Below are positions 23,168 to 31,686 of a DNA stretch of 64,000 nucleotides, piece after piece. How positions within the stretch are numbered: position 1 is the stretch's first letter; each line of letters starts with the position of its first letter. The DNA lies in contig CAYSOF010000019.1 of assembly GCA_964432595.1 (NCBI GenBank), positions 62,001 to 126,000 of the forward strand, given 5' to 3'. The stretch comes from DASYLJ01 sp964432595 (GTDB lineage Bacteria > Desulfobacterota > Binatia > DP-6). The translations under genes were made by a program, and so were the position numbers. A model generated the notes under the pieces. That model was given only the letters and a program-made list of their open reading frames with translations. It did no database searches and was not told the DNA's origin.

Positions 23168-24310
23168 ATGCGTTCGCTTCCGCTCGGCACCCTCCGGATG
23201 CTCGATCTCTCGCGCCAGCTCCCCGGGCCGTTCTGCTCCACGATGCTCGCGGACCTCGGCATGGACGTCCTCGTCATCACGGCGCCGAACGATCCGTTCC
23301 AGCTCGGCATCCCGTTCCTCGCGCGCAACAAGCGCAGCATGACGCTCAATCTGAAGGCCCCCGCCGGCCGCGACGTCTTCCTCGAGCTCGTGAAGAACGC
23401 CGACGTCGTGCTCGAGGGCTTCCGTCCCGGCGTCGCCGCGCGCCTCGGGATCGGCTGGGAGACGCTGCACGCATTGAACCCGCGCCTCGTCTACTGCGCG
23501 ATCTCGGGCTACGGGCAGGACGGCCCCTACCGCGACAAGGTGGGCCACGACCTGAATTATCTCGGCTACGCTGGCGTCCTCGAGTACTGCGGTCCGCCCG
23601 AGGGTCCGCCGATGATTCCGGGCGTGCAGGTCGCCGACGTCGGCGCCGGGTCGTTGATGGCCGCCGTGGGCATTCTCTCGGCGATCATCGCCCGCCAGCA
23701 GACGGGACGCGGACAGATGGTGGACGTCAGCATGCTGGACGGCGCAGCGGCGTGGAACGTCTGCCATCAGGTGCTGCACCACTTCTCCGGCGTGCTGCCG
23801 CAGCGCGGGCGCGAGCAGCTCACGGGACACTTCGCCTGCTACCACGTCTATCCGACGCAGGACGGCCGCTGGGTCACCGTCGGCGCGTACGAGCCGCACT
23901 TCTGGACGACGCTCTGCCGCCACTTCGGCCGGGAGGACTTCATCGCCGACCAGTGGGCCGAGGGCGCGCGGCGCGAAGAGATGATCGCCTTCTTCCGCGA
24001 GGCGTTCCGCGCGAAGCCGCTCGCGCACTGGCTCGAGGTCCTGGGGCCGCAGGACATCTGCTTCGGGCCCGTCAACGACCTGCTCGACGCGTACGACGAT
24101 CCACAGCTGCGCCATCGCGGGATGGTCGTCGAGATGGAGACGCCGTCGGGCCCGACGCGCTTCATGGGCCCGCCGATCAAGCTCTCGGACACGCCGGCGA
24201 CCATCCGCACGCCGCCCGCGCAGTTCGGACAGCACACGGACGACGTGCTCGCCGCGCTCGGCCGCTCGGCGGAGGAGATCGCCGCGCTGCGAGCCGCCGG
24301 CACCATCTGA
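23168..24310 (+). CDS. CaiB/BaiF family III CoA-transferase or alpha-methylacyl-CoA racemase
   Basis: The protein has 380 residues. Family III features: RMLDLSRQLPGPFCSTMLAD, LVKNADVVLEGFRPGVAARL and VDVSMLDGAAAWN. Several positions match the racemase branch (MCR/AMACR): His in VGHDLNYLGYAGVLEY, Asp in VQVADVGAGSLMAA and Glu in VTVGAYEPHFWTTLC. These correspond to the catalytic His, Asp and Glu of MCR. Racemisation of 2-methyl-branched acyl-CoAs would fit branched or steroid side-chain catabolism. CoA transfer remains possible. It is followed 16 bases later by an amidohydrolase. Confidence 0.8.
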   Translation: MRSLPLGTLRMLDLSRQLPGPFCSTMLADLGMDVLVITAPNDPFQLGIPFLARNKRSMTLNLKAPAGRDVFLELVKNADVVLEGFRPGVAARLGIGWETLHALNPRLVYCAISGYGQDGPYRDKVGHDLNYLGYAGVLEYCGPPEGPPMIPGVQVADVGAGSLMAAVGILSAIIARQQTGRGQMVDVSMLDGAAAWNVCHQVLHHFSGVLPQRGREQLTGHFACYHVYPTQDGRWVTVGAYEPHFWTTLCRHFGREDFIADQWAEGARREEMIAFFREAFRAKPLAHWLEVLGPQDICFGPVNDLLDAYDDPQLRHRGMVVEMETPSGPTRFMGPPIKLSDTPATIRTPPAQFGQHTDDVLAALGRSAEEIAALRAAGTI

Positions 24311-24326
24311 CGGGGAGGAACGACAC

Positions 24327-25400
24327 ATGGCACGCGTGATCGACGCCGACGCGCACATCGTCGAAGGCCGGGAGCTGATGGCCGAGCTGATGCAGCGCTT
24401 CCCCGACAAGATCCGGCTGGCGAATCCGGGCGAGGAGACCGCGCTCTTCATCGAGGGCCGTCCCTACCCGAAGTCGAGCGGCCCGGGCGCCGGTTGCCGC
24501 GCCGAGGAAGGCATGTGCCTCGATCGCGGCGCGAATCCCTTCACCGTCGACGGTGTCCTCGCCGACGCCGACAAGGAAGGCATCGACGGGATGGTGTTCT
24601 TCCCGAGCGCCGCGCTCGGCCTGCCGGGCTACGAAGACCAGCGCTTCGCCGCCGACGTCGCGCGCGCCTACAACCGGTGGATGGCGGGCTGGTGCGCGCA
24701 GAGCCCGCGCCGCCTCTACGGCGTCTGTCTCGTGCCGATCGAGGACGTGGGAACGTCGATCGCGATCATGCGCGAGGGCAAGGAGCTCGGCCTCGTCGCC
24801 ACGATGGTTCCGGCCGTACTGCGCACGCGGAACCTCGACCACCCCGACCTCGAGCCGTTCTGGGCGGCCGCCGCCGAGCTCGACATGCCGCTCGGCATCC
24901 ACGGTGCGCCGGGCATCCACCTCCCGAACCTCGGCTCGCACCGCTTCGACAACTATCTCCAGGTGCATTGCGTGAGCTTCCCGTTCGACATGATGGTGGC
25001 GTCGACGTCGCTCATTCTGGGCGGCGTCTTCGAGCGGCATCCGAAGCTGCGCGTCGCGCTGCTGGAGAGCGGCGTCGGCTGGGTGCCCTACTTCATGGAG
25101 CGCATGGAGGAGCACCTCGAAAAGCGCGGCCGACTGACGCCGGAGTGCAAGCACGAGCCGAAGGAGTACATCGAGCGCGGGCAGCTCTACGTCAGCTGCG
25201 AGCCCGAGGAGGTGTCGGTCCCGCTCGCGGCACAGACGCTCGGCGAGCACTTCATCATGTACGCGAGCGACTACCCGCACTGGGACAGCGACTTCCCGAA
25301 CTCGACGAAGCCGATGCGCGCCCGCACCGACATCTCCGACGCACTCCGCGCGCGCATCATGGGCGCCAACGCCGAGCGCTTCTACAACCTCGCGCACTAG
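24327..25400 (+). CDS. Amidohydrolase-2 family (ACMSD-like TIM-barrel hydrolase)
   Basis: The protein has 357 residues with GGGGAGG upstream. Metal site: DADAHIVEG (DxH), GIHGAPGIHLP (His) and MYASDYPHWDSDFPN (Asp). LRVALLESGVGWVPYFMERM is the family helix-strand ahead of the last metal ligand. ACMSD-type enzymes decarboxylate or hydrate aromatic and alicyclic acids. Related paralogues are frequent in actinobacterial and Binatota catabolic islands. Substrate unknown. The stop overlaps the GTG of the next gene by one base. Confidence 0.85.
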   Translation: MARVIDADAHIVEGRELMAELMQRFPDKIRLANPGEETALFIEGRPYPKSSGPGAGCRAEEGMCLDRGANPFTVDGVLADADKEGIDGMVFFPSAALGLPGYEDQRFAADVARAYNRWMAGWCAQSPRRLYGVCLVPIEDVGTSIAIMREGKELGLVATMVPAVLRTRNLDHPDLEPFWAAAAELDMPLGIHGAPGIHLPNLGSHRFDNYLQVHCVSFPFDMMVASTSLILGGVFERHPKLRVALLESGVGWVPYFMERMEEHLEKRGRLTPECKHEPKEYIERGQLYVSCEPEEVSVPLAAQTLGEHFIMYASDYPHWDSDFPNSTKPMRARTDISDALRARIMGANAERFYNLAH

Positions 25401-26335
25401 TGTCCGACACGGTCACCGTCCGGCCGCTGCGCGAGGCCGATCTCGCCGCGGCCGACCGCGTCTTCCGTCGCGCGTTCGGGACGTTCCTGCGGCTGCCCGA
25501 TCCGATGACGTTCGCCGGCAAGGCGGACCCGCTGCGTTCGCGCTGGCGCGAGCACCCCGAGGCGGGCTTCGTCGCCGAGGAGGACGGCCGTCTCGTCGGC
25601 TCGAATCTCGCGGTGCGCTGGGGGAGCGTGGGGTTCTTCGGCCCGCTCTCCGTCGATCCCGATCTCTGGAACCGCAAGCTGGGCCAGCGCCTCATGGCGC
25701 CGATCATGGACACGTTCGCGGCGTGGGACCTGCGGCTGAGCGGGCTCTTCACGTTTCCCGACAGCACGAAGCACGTCGGGCTCTACCAGCGCTTCGGCTT
25801 CTTGCCGAAGTGCCTCACCATCGTGCTGTCGCGACCCCCCGCGCCGACGGTCGACGGCCCGCTCGAGACGCTCGGCGCGACGCCGAGCGAGGCCGACCTC
25901 GCCGCGTGTCGCGACGTCGCGGAGAGCATCTATCGCGGCCTCGACCTGACGACGGCCATCAGACATCTCGCGACGCACGGGCTCGGCGACACGGTGGTCG
26001 TTCGCGACGGCGCCGCGATCTCGGGCTTCGCCGTGTGCCACTGCGGGCCGGGCGCCGACGCGGACACGGGCGAGTGCTTCGTCAAGTTCGCCGCCGTGCG
26101 GCCGGGCGCCGACGCGCCCGCACGCCTGACCCGCCTGCTCGACGCCGTCGACCGGCTCGCCGTCGCGCGCGGCCTGCGCGTCGTGCTCGCCGGCATGAAC
26201 ACCGCGCGGATCGAGGCCTACCGCCTGTTGCTCGCGCGCGGGTTCCGCGGCGTCTTCCACGGCGTCACGATGGCGCGCGACGGCGACCCCGGTTACGACG
26301 TGCCGAACGCGTTCGTCATCGACGACTGGCGCTGA
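25400..26335 (+). CDS. GNAT-family N-acetyltransferase, two-domain
   Basis: The protein has 311 residues from a GTG overlapping the TAG of the amidohydrolase gene. The N-terminal GNAT reads VTVRPLREADLAAADRVFRR, FVAEEDGRLVGSNLAVRW, GPLSVDPDLWNRKLGQRLM (acetyl-CoA loop) and LYQRFGFLPKCLTIVLS. A second half (about 160-311) repeats the strand order less clearly: VVRDGAAISGFAVCHCG, FVKFAAVRPGADAPARL, AYRLLLARGFRGVFHGVTM. Substrate unknown. Its last 20 bases overlap the convergent thioesterase gene. Confidence 0.8.
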   Translation: MSDTVTVRPLREADLAAADRVFRRAFGTFLRLPDPMTFAGKADPLRSRWREHPEAGFVAEEDGRLVGSNLAVRWGSVGFFGPLSVDPDLWNRKLGQRLMAPIMDTFAAWDLRLSGLFTFPDSTKHVGLYQRFGFLPKCLTIVLSRPPAPTVDGPLETLGATPSEADLAACRDVAESIYRGLDLTTAIRHLATHGLGDTVVVRDGAAISGFAVCHCGPGADADTGECFVKFAAVRPGADAPARLTRLLDAVDRLAVARGLRVVLAGMNTARIEAYRLLLARGFRGVFHGVTMARDGDPGYDVPNAFVIDDWR

Positions 26336-27182
26336 CGCGCGTCCGGCGGGGGAGGACGCGGATCAGGCCCTCCTGCGCCACCGACGCGATGCGGACGCCG
26401 TCGGCGCGATACATCGCGCCGTGGACGAAGCCGCGGCCGGCGGCGGCCACCGGGCTCTCGCTCGCGTAGAGCACCCAGCCGTCGAAGCGCGGCGGCTGAT
26501 GGAGCCAGATCGCGTGGTCGAGGCTCGCGCCGAGCCCCGCGCCCCACATGAGCCCGTGCGGACGGCCCGCCGTGCTGAGCAGGCTGCGATCGGTGGCGAA
26601 CGCCAGGACCGCGGCGTGCACGAGCGGGTCGTCGGGCAGCACGCCCCGCGGCCGCATCCAGATCGCACGCCGGGCGGCCCGGCCCGGCTGCGGCGTGGCG
26701 GTCGCGGGATCGCACTCGCGCACCTCGAGCGGACCGTCGGGGCGACGACGCACCTCGGGCCCGAGGACCTGCACGCGCAGGTCCTCCCAGTCGGGCAGAC
26801 CGTCGGGCGGCGGCACCGCCGGCATCGGGTCCTGATGCGCGAGCCCCGCCTGCTGCCGCGTGAAGCTCGCCGTCAGCGCGAACAGCTCCTCGCCGGACTG
26901 CTCCCCCGACACGCGGCGCGCGGCGAACGACACGCCGTCGCGGACGCGCGTCACCCGCCAGGTGATCGGCACGCCGTGGCGTCCCGAGCGCAGGAAGTAG
27001 GCGTGCACAGAGTGTGGCACGCCGCGCTCGACCGTACGCCCGGCCGCGACGACGGCCTGCGCCGCGAGCATCCCGCCGAAGACGCGCCCCTCGCCGCCGC
27101 CCGGCTCGCCGCGGAAGACGTCGTCGCCCGCCGGCTCGAGGTCGAGGCGATGCAGCAGACGGTCGAGCGGCGTCTGGCTCAA
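26316..27182 (-). CDS. Acyl-CoA thioesterase II (TesB-like)
   Basis: The protein has 288 residues. The start is a TTG at 27182 that overlaps the stop of the upstream LLM gene (TTGA). The double-hotdog TesB pattern is clear: RVFGGMLAAQAVVAAGRTV, HSVHAYFLRSGRHGVPITW, VTRVRDGVSFAARRVSGEQ and ALTASFTRQQAG. The second hotdog includes GAGLGASLDHAIWLHQPPRF and FVHGAMYRADGVRIASVAQE with the catalytic Asp/Gln context. It hydrolyses acyl-CoA to free acid and CoA. Co-transcribed with the LLM enzyme under the CAAAC-N4-GTTTG operator. Confidence 0.85.
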   Translation of the reverse strand: MSQTPLDRLLHRLDLEPAGDDVFRGEPGGGEGRVFGGMLAAQAVVAAGRTVERGVPHSVHAYFLRSGRHGVPITWRVTRVRDGVSFAARRVSGEQSGEELFALTASFTRQQAGLAHQDPMPAVPPPDGLPDWEDLRVQVLGPEVRRRPDGPLEVRECDPATATPQPGRAARRAIWMRPRGVLPDDPLVHAAVLAFATDRSLLSTAGRPHGLMWGAGLGASLDHAIWLHQPPRFDGWVLYASESPVAAAGRGFVHGAMYRADGVRIASVAQEGLIRVLPRRTRVSASRR

Positions 27183-28273
27183 CGGAACTCGGGGATGACG
27201 TGCTGCCCGAACAACTCGATCGACCGCATCACCTTGTCCGCGGGGATCTTGTACGGGTTCATGAGGCAGAGCAGCTGGTCGCACCCCGCGTCGCGATACC
27301 GGCGCACGCGTTCGATGCAGCGCTCCGGAGTGCCGACGATCACCGCGCCCATGTCGTCGAGCACGTCGAACGTCAGGTGCGACATGTCGAGGTCGCGCAG
27401 CATCTTGGCGTACTCGTACGTGCCGAGGTCCTTGTTCTGCTCCATCTGCCACGTCGCCAGCGAGCCGATCAGCGCGGTGCTCTTCTGCAGATACCAGACG
27501 ACGGACTCGGCGGCGTTCTGCTTCGCCTCCTCGTTCGTCTCGGCGCAATGCACCATCGTGAACGTCGCGGCGCGCGGGTTGACGGCGCGCTTCCCCGGCG
27601 ACGCCTCCTTCAGGCCGTCGCGGTAGAGCTGGATGCGGGCGGCGAGCTCCTCGGGGGGCACGCCGATCGTGAACGACAGCAGACCGAGCCCCTTCCTGCC
27701 CGCGAGCGTGTGGCTGTCCGGGCTGGTCGACGCCACCCAGAGCGGCGGGTGCGGCTTCTGCAGCGGCTTCGGGTGCACGCGGCGCGGCGGCACCTTGAAG
27801 TACTTGCCCTCCCACTCGAACACGTCGTTGGTCCACGCGCCATGGACGACGTCGAGCGCCTCTTCCCACATCCCGCGCGTGTCCTGCGGATCGATGCCGA
27901 AGCCTTCGAGCTCGGGCCGCGTCGACGAGCGTCCCGTGCCGAACTCCAGCCGGCCGTCCGACACGCAGTCGATCATCGCCGCCATCTCGGCGACGCGCAC
28001 CGGATGGTTGTACGGGAACGGCAGCAGCCGCACGCCGTGCCCGATGCGGATGGTCTTCGTCCGCGCGGCGATCGCGCCGTAGAGCACCTCGGGCGCCGAG
28101 CAGTGCGAGAACTCCGAGAGGAAGTGGTGCTCGACGGACCAGACGTGCGTGAAGCCGACCTGCTCGCCGCGCACCGCCTGCTCGATCATCGCGTGGTAGG
28201 CGTCGCGCTCGTCGCGCTCGCCCCACGGCGCGGGCACGGGGATCTCGTAGAAGAGGCCGAAGTCGAGCGCCAT
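27179..28273 (-). CDS. LLM-class flavin/F420-dependent oxidoreductase
   Basis: The protein has 364 residues from the ATG at 28273. Luciferase-type landmarks: LDFGLFYEIPVPAPWG, VGFTHVWSVEHHFLSEFSHC, TIRIGHGVRLLPFPYNHPVR, VSDGRLEFGTGRSSTRPELE and KPHPPLWVASTSPDSHTLAG. These resemble alkanal monooxygenase-like LLM proteins. The active-site His pair SVEHHFLSEFS is typical of the bacterial luciferase branch. There is no Shine-Dalgarno and the -10 box is eight bases before ATG, so leaderless translation is likely. Substrate unknown. Confidence 0.87.
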   Translation of the reverse strand: MALDFGLFYEIPVPAPWGERDERDAYHAMIEQAVRGEQVGFTHVWSVEHHFLSEFSHCSAPEVLYGAIAARTKTIRIGHGVRLLPFPYNHPVRVAEMAAMIDCVSDGRLEFGTGRSSTRPELEGFGIDPQDTRGMWEEALDVVHGAWTNDVFEWEGKYFKVPPRRVHPKPLQKPHPPLWVASTSPDSHTLAGRKGLGLLSFTIGVPPEELAARIQLYRDGLKEASPGKRAVNPRAATFTMVHCAETNEEAKQNAAESVVWYLQKSTALIGSLATWQMEQNKDLGTYEYAKMLRDLDMSHLTFDVLDDMGAVIVGTPERCIERVRRYRDAGCDQLLCLMNPYKIPADKVMRSIELFGQHVIPEFR

Positions 28274-28280
28274 GCCGGTG

Positions 28281-28310
28281 GGCGTAGCCCAAACGCGCGT
28301 TTGGCTGCAA
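28281..28310 (-). promoter_or_regulatory. Promoter with CCAAACGCGCGTTTGG operator, leaderless
   Basis: Minus strand TTGCAG (28310-28305), 18-base spacer, TACGCC (28286-28281), seven bases to the ATG at 28273. The spacer holds a perfect 16-bp palindrome (28289-28304) containing CAAAC-N4-GTTTG. It controls the LLM-thioesterase pair and shares the operator core of 15239, 45357 and 48740. Confidence 0.65.
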
Positions 28311-28313
28311 GCC

Positions 28314-29183
28314 TCACTCGATCGATCGGATCGTCGACGCGAGCCCGGTCGTGCCCTGGTCCATGCCGGTCGCCTGCATCATGCCCTGCCCGCCGGCGAA
28401 GCGGCGCATCGTGTTGCCGCCGACGGCGGTGAGTCCGCCGTCCACGACGAGCGCGGTGCCCGTGACGAAGCGCGCGTCGTCGCTCGCGAGGTAGAGCGCC
28501 GCGGCGGCGATGTCCTCGGGCCGCCCGTGCTCGGGCCACGGCTGCATCTCGTCCATGAGGGGACGCAGGCCGTCGGGATCGCCGCGGTGGATGAGCGGCG
28601 TCAGGATGCCGCCCGGGCAGATCGCGTTGACGCGAATGCGCTCGGGCGCGAGCTCGATCGCCACCGCACGCGACAGATTGATCACGGCGGCCTTCGCGGC
28701 CGAGTACGCCTGCGGACCGTCGCCGCCGCTCAACCCCGCGACCGACGCGGTGTTGATGATCGATCCGCCGCCCTGCCCCGTCATCGCGCGCGCCCCGTGC
28801 TTGATGCCGAGGAAGACGCCGCGCACGAGCACGGCGAACGTCCGATCGAAGTCCTCGACGCTGGTCTGCGTGATCGGCCCGAACGCGCCCGCGAACCCGG
28901 CGTTGTTGAAGACGACGTCGAGCCGCCCGAAGTGCCGCACGCCGCGGTCGAAGGCAGCAGCCACCTGCGCCTCGTCGGCGACGTCGGCGTGCGCGAGCTG
29001 GACGACGCGCTCGCCGTGCCCGGCGCGGCCGGCGAGCTCGAGCGTCTCGCGGCCCGTCTCCTCGTTCAGGTCGACGACGAGCACGCGCGCGCCTTCGTCC
29101 AAGAAGCGCAGCACCGTGGCGCGACCGATGCCGTTGCCGCCGCCGGTGATGAGCGCGATCTTGCCGTCGAGTCGTCCCGCCAT
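28314..29183 (-). CDS. SDR-family oxidoreductase (classical)
   Basis: The protein has 289 residues from the ATG at 29183 (MAGRLDGKIALITGGGNGIG). An ATG at 29195 lies inside the predicted -10 box and is rejected. Cofactor motif TGGGNGIG, acidic VVDLNEE after beta 2 (NAD preference), NNAG (VVFNNAGFAG), catalytic Ser in INTASVAG and YSAAK in QAYSAAKAAVINL, then CPGGILTPL. All tetrad residues are present. It has an unusual tail of about 35 residues (RRFAGGQGMMQATGMDQGTT) after the normal VVDGGLT end. Substrate unknown. Confidence 0.87.
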   Translation of the reverse strand: MAGRLDGKIALITGGGNGIGRATVLRFLDEGARVLVVDLNEETGRETLELAGRAGHGERVVQLAHADVADEAQVAAAFDRGVRHFGRLDVVFNNAGFAGAFGPITQTSVEDFDRTFAVLVRGVFLGIKHGARAMTGQGGGSIINTASVAGLSGGDGPQAYSAAKAAVINLSRAVAIELAPERIRVNAICPGGILTPLIHRGDPDGLRPLMDEMQPWPEHGRPEDIAAAALYLASDDARFVTGTALVVDGGLTAVGGNTMRRFAGGQGMMQATGMDQGTTGLASTIRSIE

Positions 29184-29190
29184 GCGACGC

Positions 29191-29220
29191 ACCATCGGGC
29201 GCCGCGCCGCTCGCTGTCAA
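29191..29220 (-). promoter_or_regulatory. Candidate leaderless promoter of the SDR gene
   Basis: Minus strand TTGACA (29220-29215), 18-base spacer, GATGGT (29196-29191), seven bases to the ATG at 29183. No palindrome in the spacer. Confidence 0.5.
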
Positions 29221-29253
29221 GGAAGCCCCGCGCCGTGGTAGTGCCCGCGCGGC

Positions 29254-30597
29254 ATGCGGATCCTCGCCATCGTGCTCGTCGTGCTCGCCGCCGCGTGCGG
29301 CGATCGGGACGCCCGCGGTCGTCCCGGACTGCAGGATCACGGCGCGCATCACGGCGGCGTCGTGTTCAACGGTCCACGCATCAACATCGAGACCGCGGCG
29401 ACGCGTGACGGGACGATCCGCGTCTGGCTGACCGACGAGTGGCGGCGGCCGCTGCCACTGCAGGACGTCCGCGGCACGGCGACCGTGAACGCCGCCGCCG
29501 TGGAGCTCGTAGCCGACGGCGACGCGCTCGTCGGCACGGGAGCGGCGCTCGACGGCGACACCGCCGCGATCGAGGTTGCGATCGGCGGCGGCGGCAGCGA
29601 GCCACAGCGCATGACGTTCATCGTTCCGCTCGCCGACGGCGCGCCGGGCGCGGCCGGCGTCCCGTTGCACGGCTGTGTCCCGCCGGCCGCGGGTCCGGAG
29701 CCGCGGCCGCGGTGCGTCCTGCACTTCCTGCAGGCGGTGCACGGCATCGTCGCGGCGCGCGACGGAACGTCGGCCGTCGTGTCCGTCCTCGAGAGCCGCA
29801 CGACGTCGTGGCGGCTGCCGGCGATGACGCTGCTCGCCGGGTTCGCGGCGTCGCCGCCGGAGGAAATCCCCGTCGACGCGCATCCGCACGTCGAGGAGCC
29901 GACGTCGATGGCCATGCGCGCCGACGGTCGCGAGGTGGTGCTCGCGCTCGGCGAGCACCTGTTCCGGCACGACGTCGCGACCGGCCGGCTCGTGAAGGAG
30001 CTCGGCGGCCCCGGCGCCGCGCCGCGGAACGTCGCGTGGTCGCCCGACGGCTCGCGGCTCCTCGTCAACGTGTTCGCGTCGGGACGCGTGTTCGTCGTCG
30101 ACGCCGACAGCGGCGCCATCGTGCGGACGCTCGAGGCGCCGGGCGAGACCACCGCCATCGGCTTCTCCGCCGACGGGGCGCTGGCCGCCGTCGGGACCGA
30201 GGCCGGCCCCATCGTGCTGTTCGACGTCGCCACCGGCGGGATCGCCCGCACCCTCGCCGAGCCCACCGACCGCACCGACGCCCTCGGCTTCGCCGGCACG
30301 TTGCTGATCGCGTCGGGCGCCGAGGGCGTACTTCGCGTGTGGGACCCGACGACCGGGGCGCTCGTCTCGTCGACGACCGCCGGCGCGCCGCTCGTGCGGC
30401 TCGCGGTGCGCCCAGACGGCACCGCCGCGGCCACCGGCGATCGCGAGGGGCACATCCGGCTCCATCGCCTGCCCGAGGGCACGGTGACCGAGACGATCGG
30501 CTGGCACCGCAGCCTCGTCCGCGGCATCGCGTGGACCGGCTCGACGCTGCTGGCCGGCGACGCGGACCGACAGCTGGCCGTCTGGGATCGGCGATAG
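29254..30597 (+). CDS. Beta-propeller (WD40/YVTN-like) lipoprotein
   Basis: The protein has 447 residues. Lipobox VVLAAACGD in the first 16 residues. An N-terminal His-rich stretch DHGAHHGGVVFNG and a beta domain (VWLTDEWRRPLPLQDVRGTA) resemble the metal-associated domain of RND efflux and copper proteins. From about residue 155 a seven-bladed propeller is read from repeated DG/DP loops: WSPDGSRLLVNVFASGRVFV, FSADGALAAVGTEAGPIVLF, LRVWDPTTGALVSST, VRPDGTAAATGDREGHIRLH. Exported and lipid anchored; ligand unknown. A small hairpin CGGCAT-ACCCC-ATGCCG (30609-30625) follows the stop. Confidence 0.75.
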   Translation: MRILAIVLVVLAAACGDRDARGRPGLQDHGAHHGGVVFNGPRINIETAATRDGTIRVWLTDEWRRPLPLQDVRGTATVNAAAVELVADGDALVGTGAALDGDTAAIEVAIGGGGSEPQRMTFIVPLADGAPGAAGVPLHGCVPPAAGPEPRPRCVLHFLQAVHGIVAARDGTSAVVSVLESRTTSWRLPAMTLLAGFAASPPEEIPVDAHPHVEEPTSMAMRADGREVVLALGEHLFRHDVATGRLVKELGGPGAAPRNVAWSPDGSRLLVNVFASGRVFVVDADSGAIVRTLEAPGETTAIGFSADGALAAVGTEAGPIVLFDVATGGIARTLAEPTDRTDALGFAGTLLIASGAEGVLRVWDPTTGALVSSTTAGAPLVRLAVRPDGTAAATGDREGHIRLHRLPEGTVTETIGWHRSLVRGIAWTGSTLLAGDADRQLAVWDRR

Positions 30598-30642
30598 CGC
30601 AAAGCGCACGGCATACCCCATGCCGAGTGTCGAGCACGATTC

Positions 30643-31683
30643 GTGGTTTCCATGACGCGTCGCGTCTGTTACCCCGGTATGCGGTGGATGGTGATGGAGA
30701 CGCGAGCGAATGCGGCGACGAGCCTGCTCGATCGGATGGTCTGGGCCCTCGTCCAGGCGGCGGTTGATGCGGTCCGCTACCAGCCGACGCACCTGAAGGT
30801 GCTTCAGGCCTGCGAGGCGAGCCAGCCGGAGGTTCCGGCGCCCGTCGCGCAGTGGCTCACGGAGCTGCAGGCGCGTCCCTCGGTCGTCGAGCTGGGCCGC
30901 CTCCCCCACGCGCTCGTCCGGCGCACGGCGGCGCTCGCCGCCGCCGGCTTCGGTCCGACGGCGTCGGCGGTGATCCGCTTCCTCTCCGGGGCGACGGCGA
31001 GCGCCGTCGATCACGTCGGCGCGGTGGCGCTCGAGCGGCCGATCCGCGCGCGCGCGCATCCGGGGCTGCTCGTGCCGCATCCGCACGACGTCGCGGTGCT
31101 GGCCGTCGACATGCGCGGCTTCACGGGGCTCACCGCCGCGATGCACGACACGCAGTACGTGGCCGATCTCCTCGAAGAATACCTCACCTGCCTGACGCGC
31201 GTCGCCGAAGCGCATCGCGGCGTCGTCTTCCAGTACACGGGCGACGGCTTCCTCGCGCTGTTCCTGCCGGAGCTCTCCGGACGGCGGCCGGCGGCGATGT
31301 TCGACCGCCTCGTGCACGAGATGTGCCCCGAGCTGCATCAGGCGTTCGACGACCTGCACGCGCGCTGGCGCGGGGAGTGGCGCGCGACCGCGCGGCCGTC
31401 CGTCGCGATCGGCCTCGGCGCCGGCATGAGCTTCGGCCGGGTGACGCTCGGCTTCATCGGTCCGTCGGGCAAGAAGCAGCTCGGCGCGATCGGCGAGCCC
31501 GTGAACCTGGCCGCGGTCTTGTGCGCGAGCGCCGCTGCAGGGACCGTGCTGGTGGAGCGCTCGTCGTTCGTCGAAGCGGGATTCGAGCCGCTCCAGCCGC
31601 GCATCGTTCGCGTACGGTCGCGCAAGCTCGGCCGCCGGGTCGAGGCGGCGCGCTTCGACCTCGGCGGTCGCCTGGACGGCTGA
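30643..31683 (+). CDS. Class III nucleotidyl cyclase domain protein with altered catalytic residues
   Basis: Up to 346 residues; ATGs at 30643, 30679 and 30694 are all possible and none has a clear ribosome site. The N-terminal about 140 residues are helical and unassigned. The cyclase domain starts HDVAVLAVDMRGFTGLTAAM (first metal Asp) and VVFQYTGDGFLALFLPE (second metal Asp). The base-selecting Lys before GD is Gln-Tyr-Thr. GAIGEPVNLAAVLCASA has the Asn but not the Arg of the usual NxxxR pair. Metal binding is likely preserved but activity and nucleotide choice are doubtful. It has no membrane helix. Confidence 0.75.
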   Translation: MVSMTRRVCYPGMRWMVMETRANAATSLLDRMVWALVQAAVDAVRYQPTHLKVLQACEASQPEVPAPVAQWLTELQARPSVVELGRLPHALVRRTAALAAAGFGPTASAVIRFLSGATASAVDHVGAVALERPIRARAHPGLLVPHPHDVAVLAVDMRGFTGLTAAMHDTQYVADLLEEYLTCLTRVAEAHRGVVFQYTGDGFLALFLPELSGRRPAAMFDRLVHEMCPELHQAFDDLHARWRGEWRATARPSVAIGLGAGMSFGRVTLGFIGPSGKKQLGAIGEPVNLAAVLCASAAAGTVLVERSSFVEAGFEPLQPRIVRVRSRKLGRRVEAARFDLGGRLDG

Positions 31684-31686
31684 CGC

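Noticed and set aside
19880..24451. About 1500-codon open frame antisense to LemA/DUF2207/permease/CaiB
   Set aside because: Composition (Arg, Glu, His, Asp repeats) is that of a reverse-complement shadow; genes on + strand have family motifs and coupled starts.
29184..29195. Alternative start of the SDR at 29195
   Set aside because: The codon is part of the predicted -10 hexamer (GATGGT).
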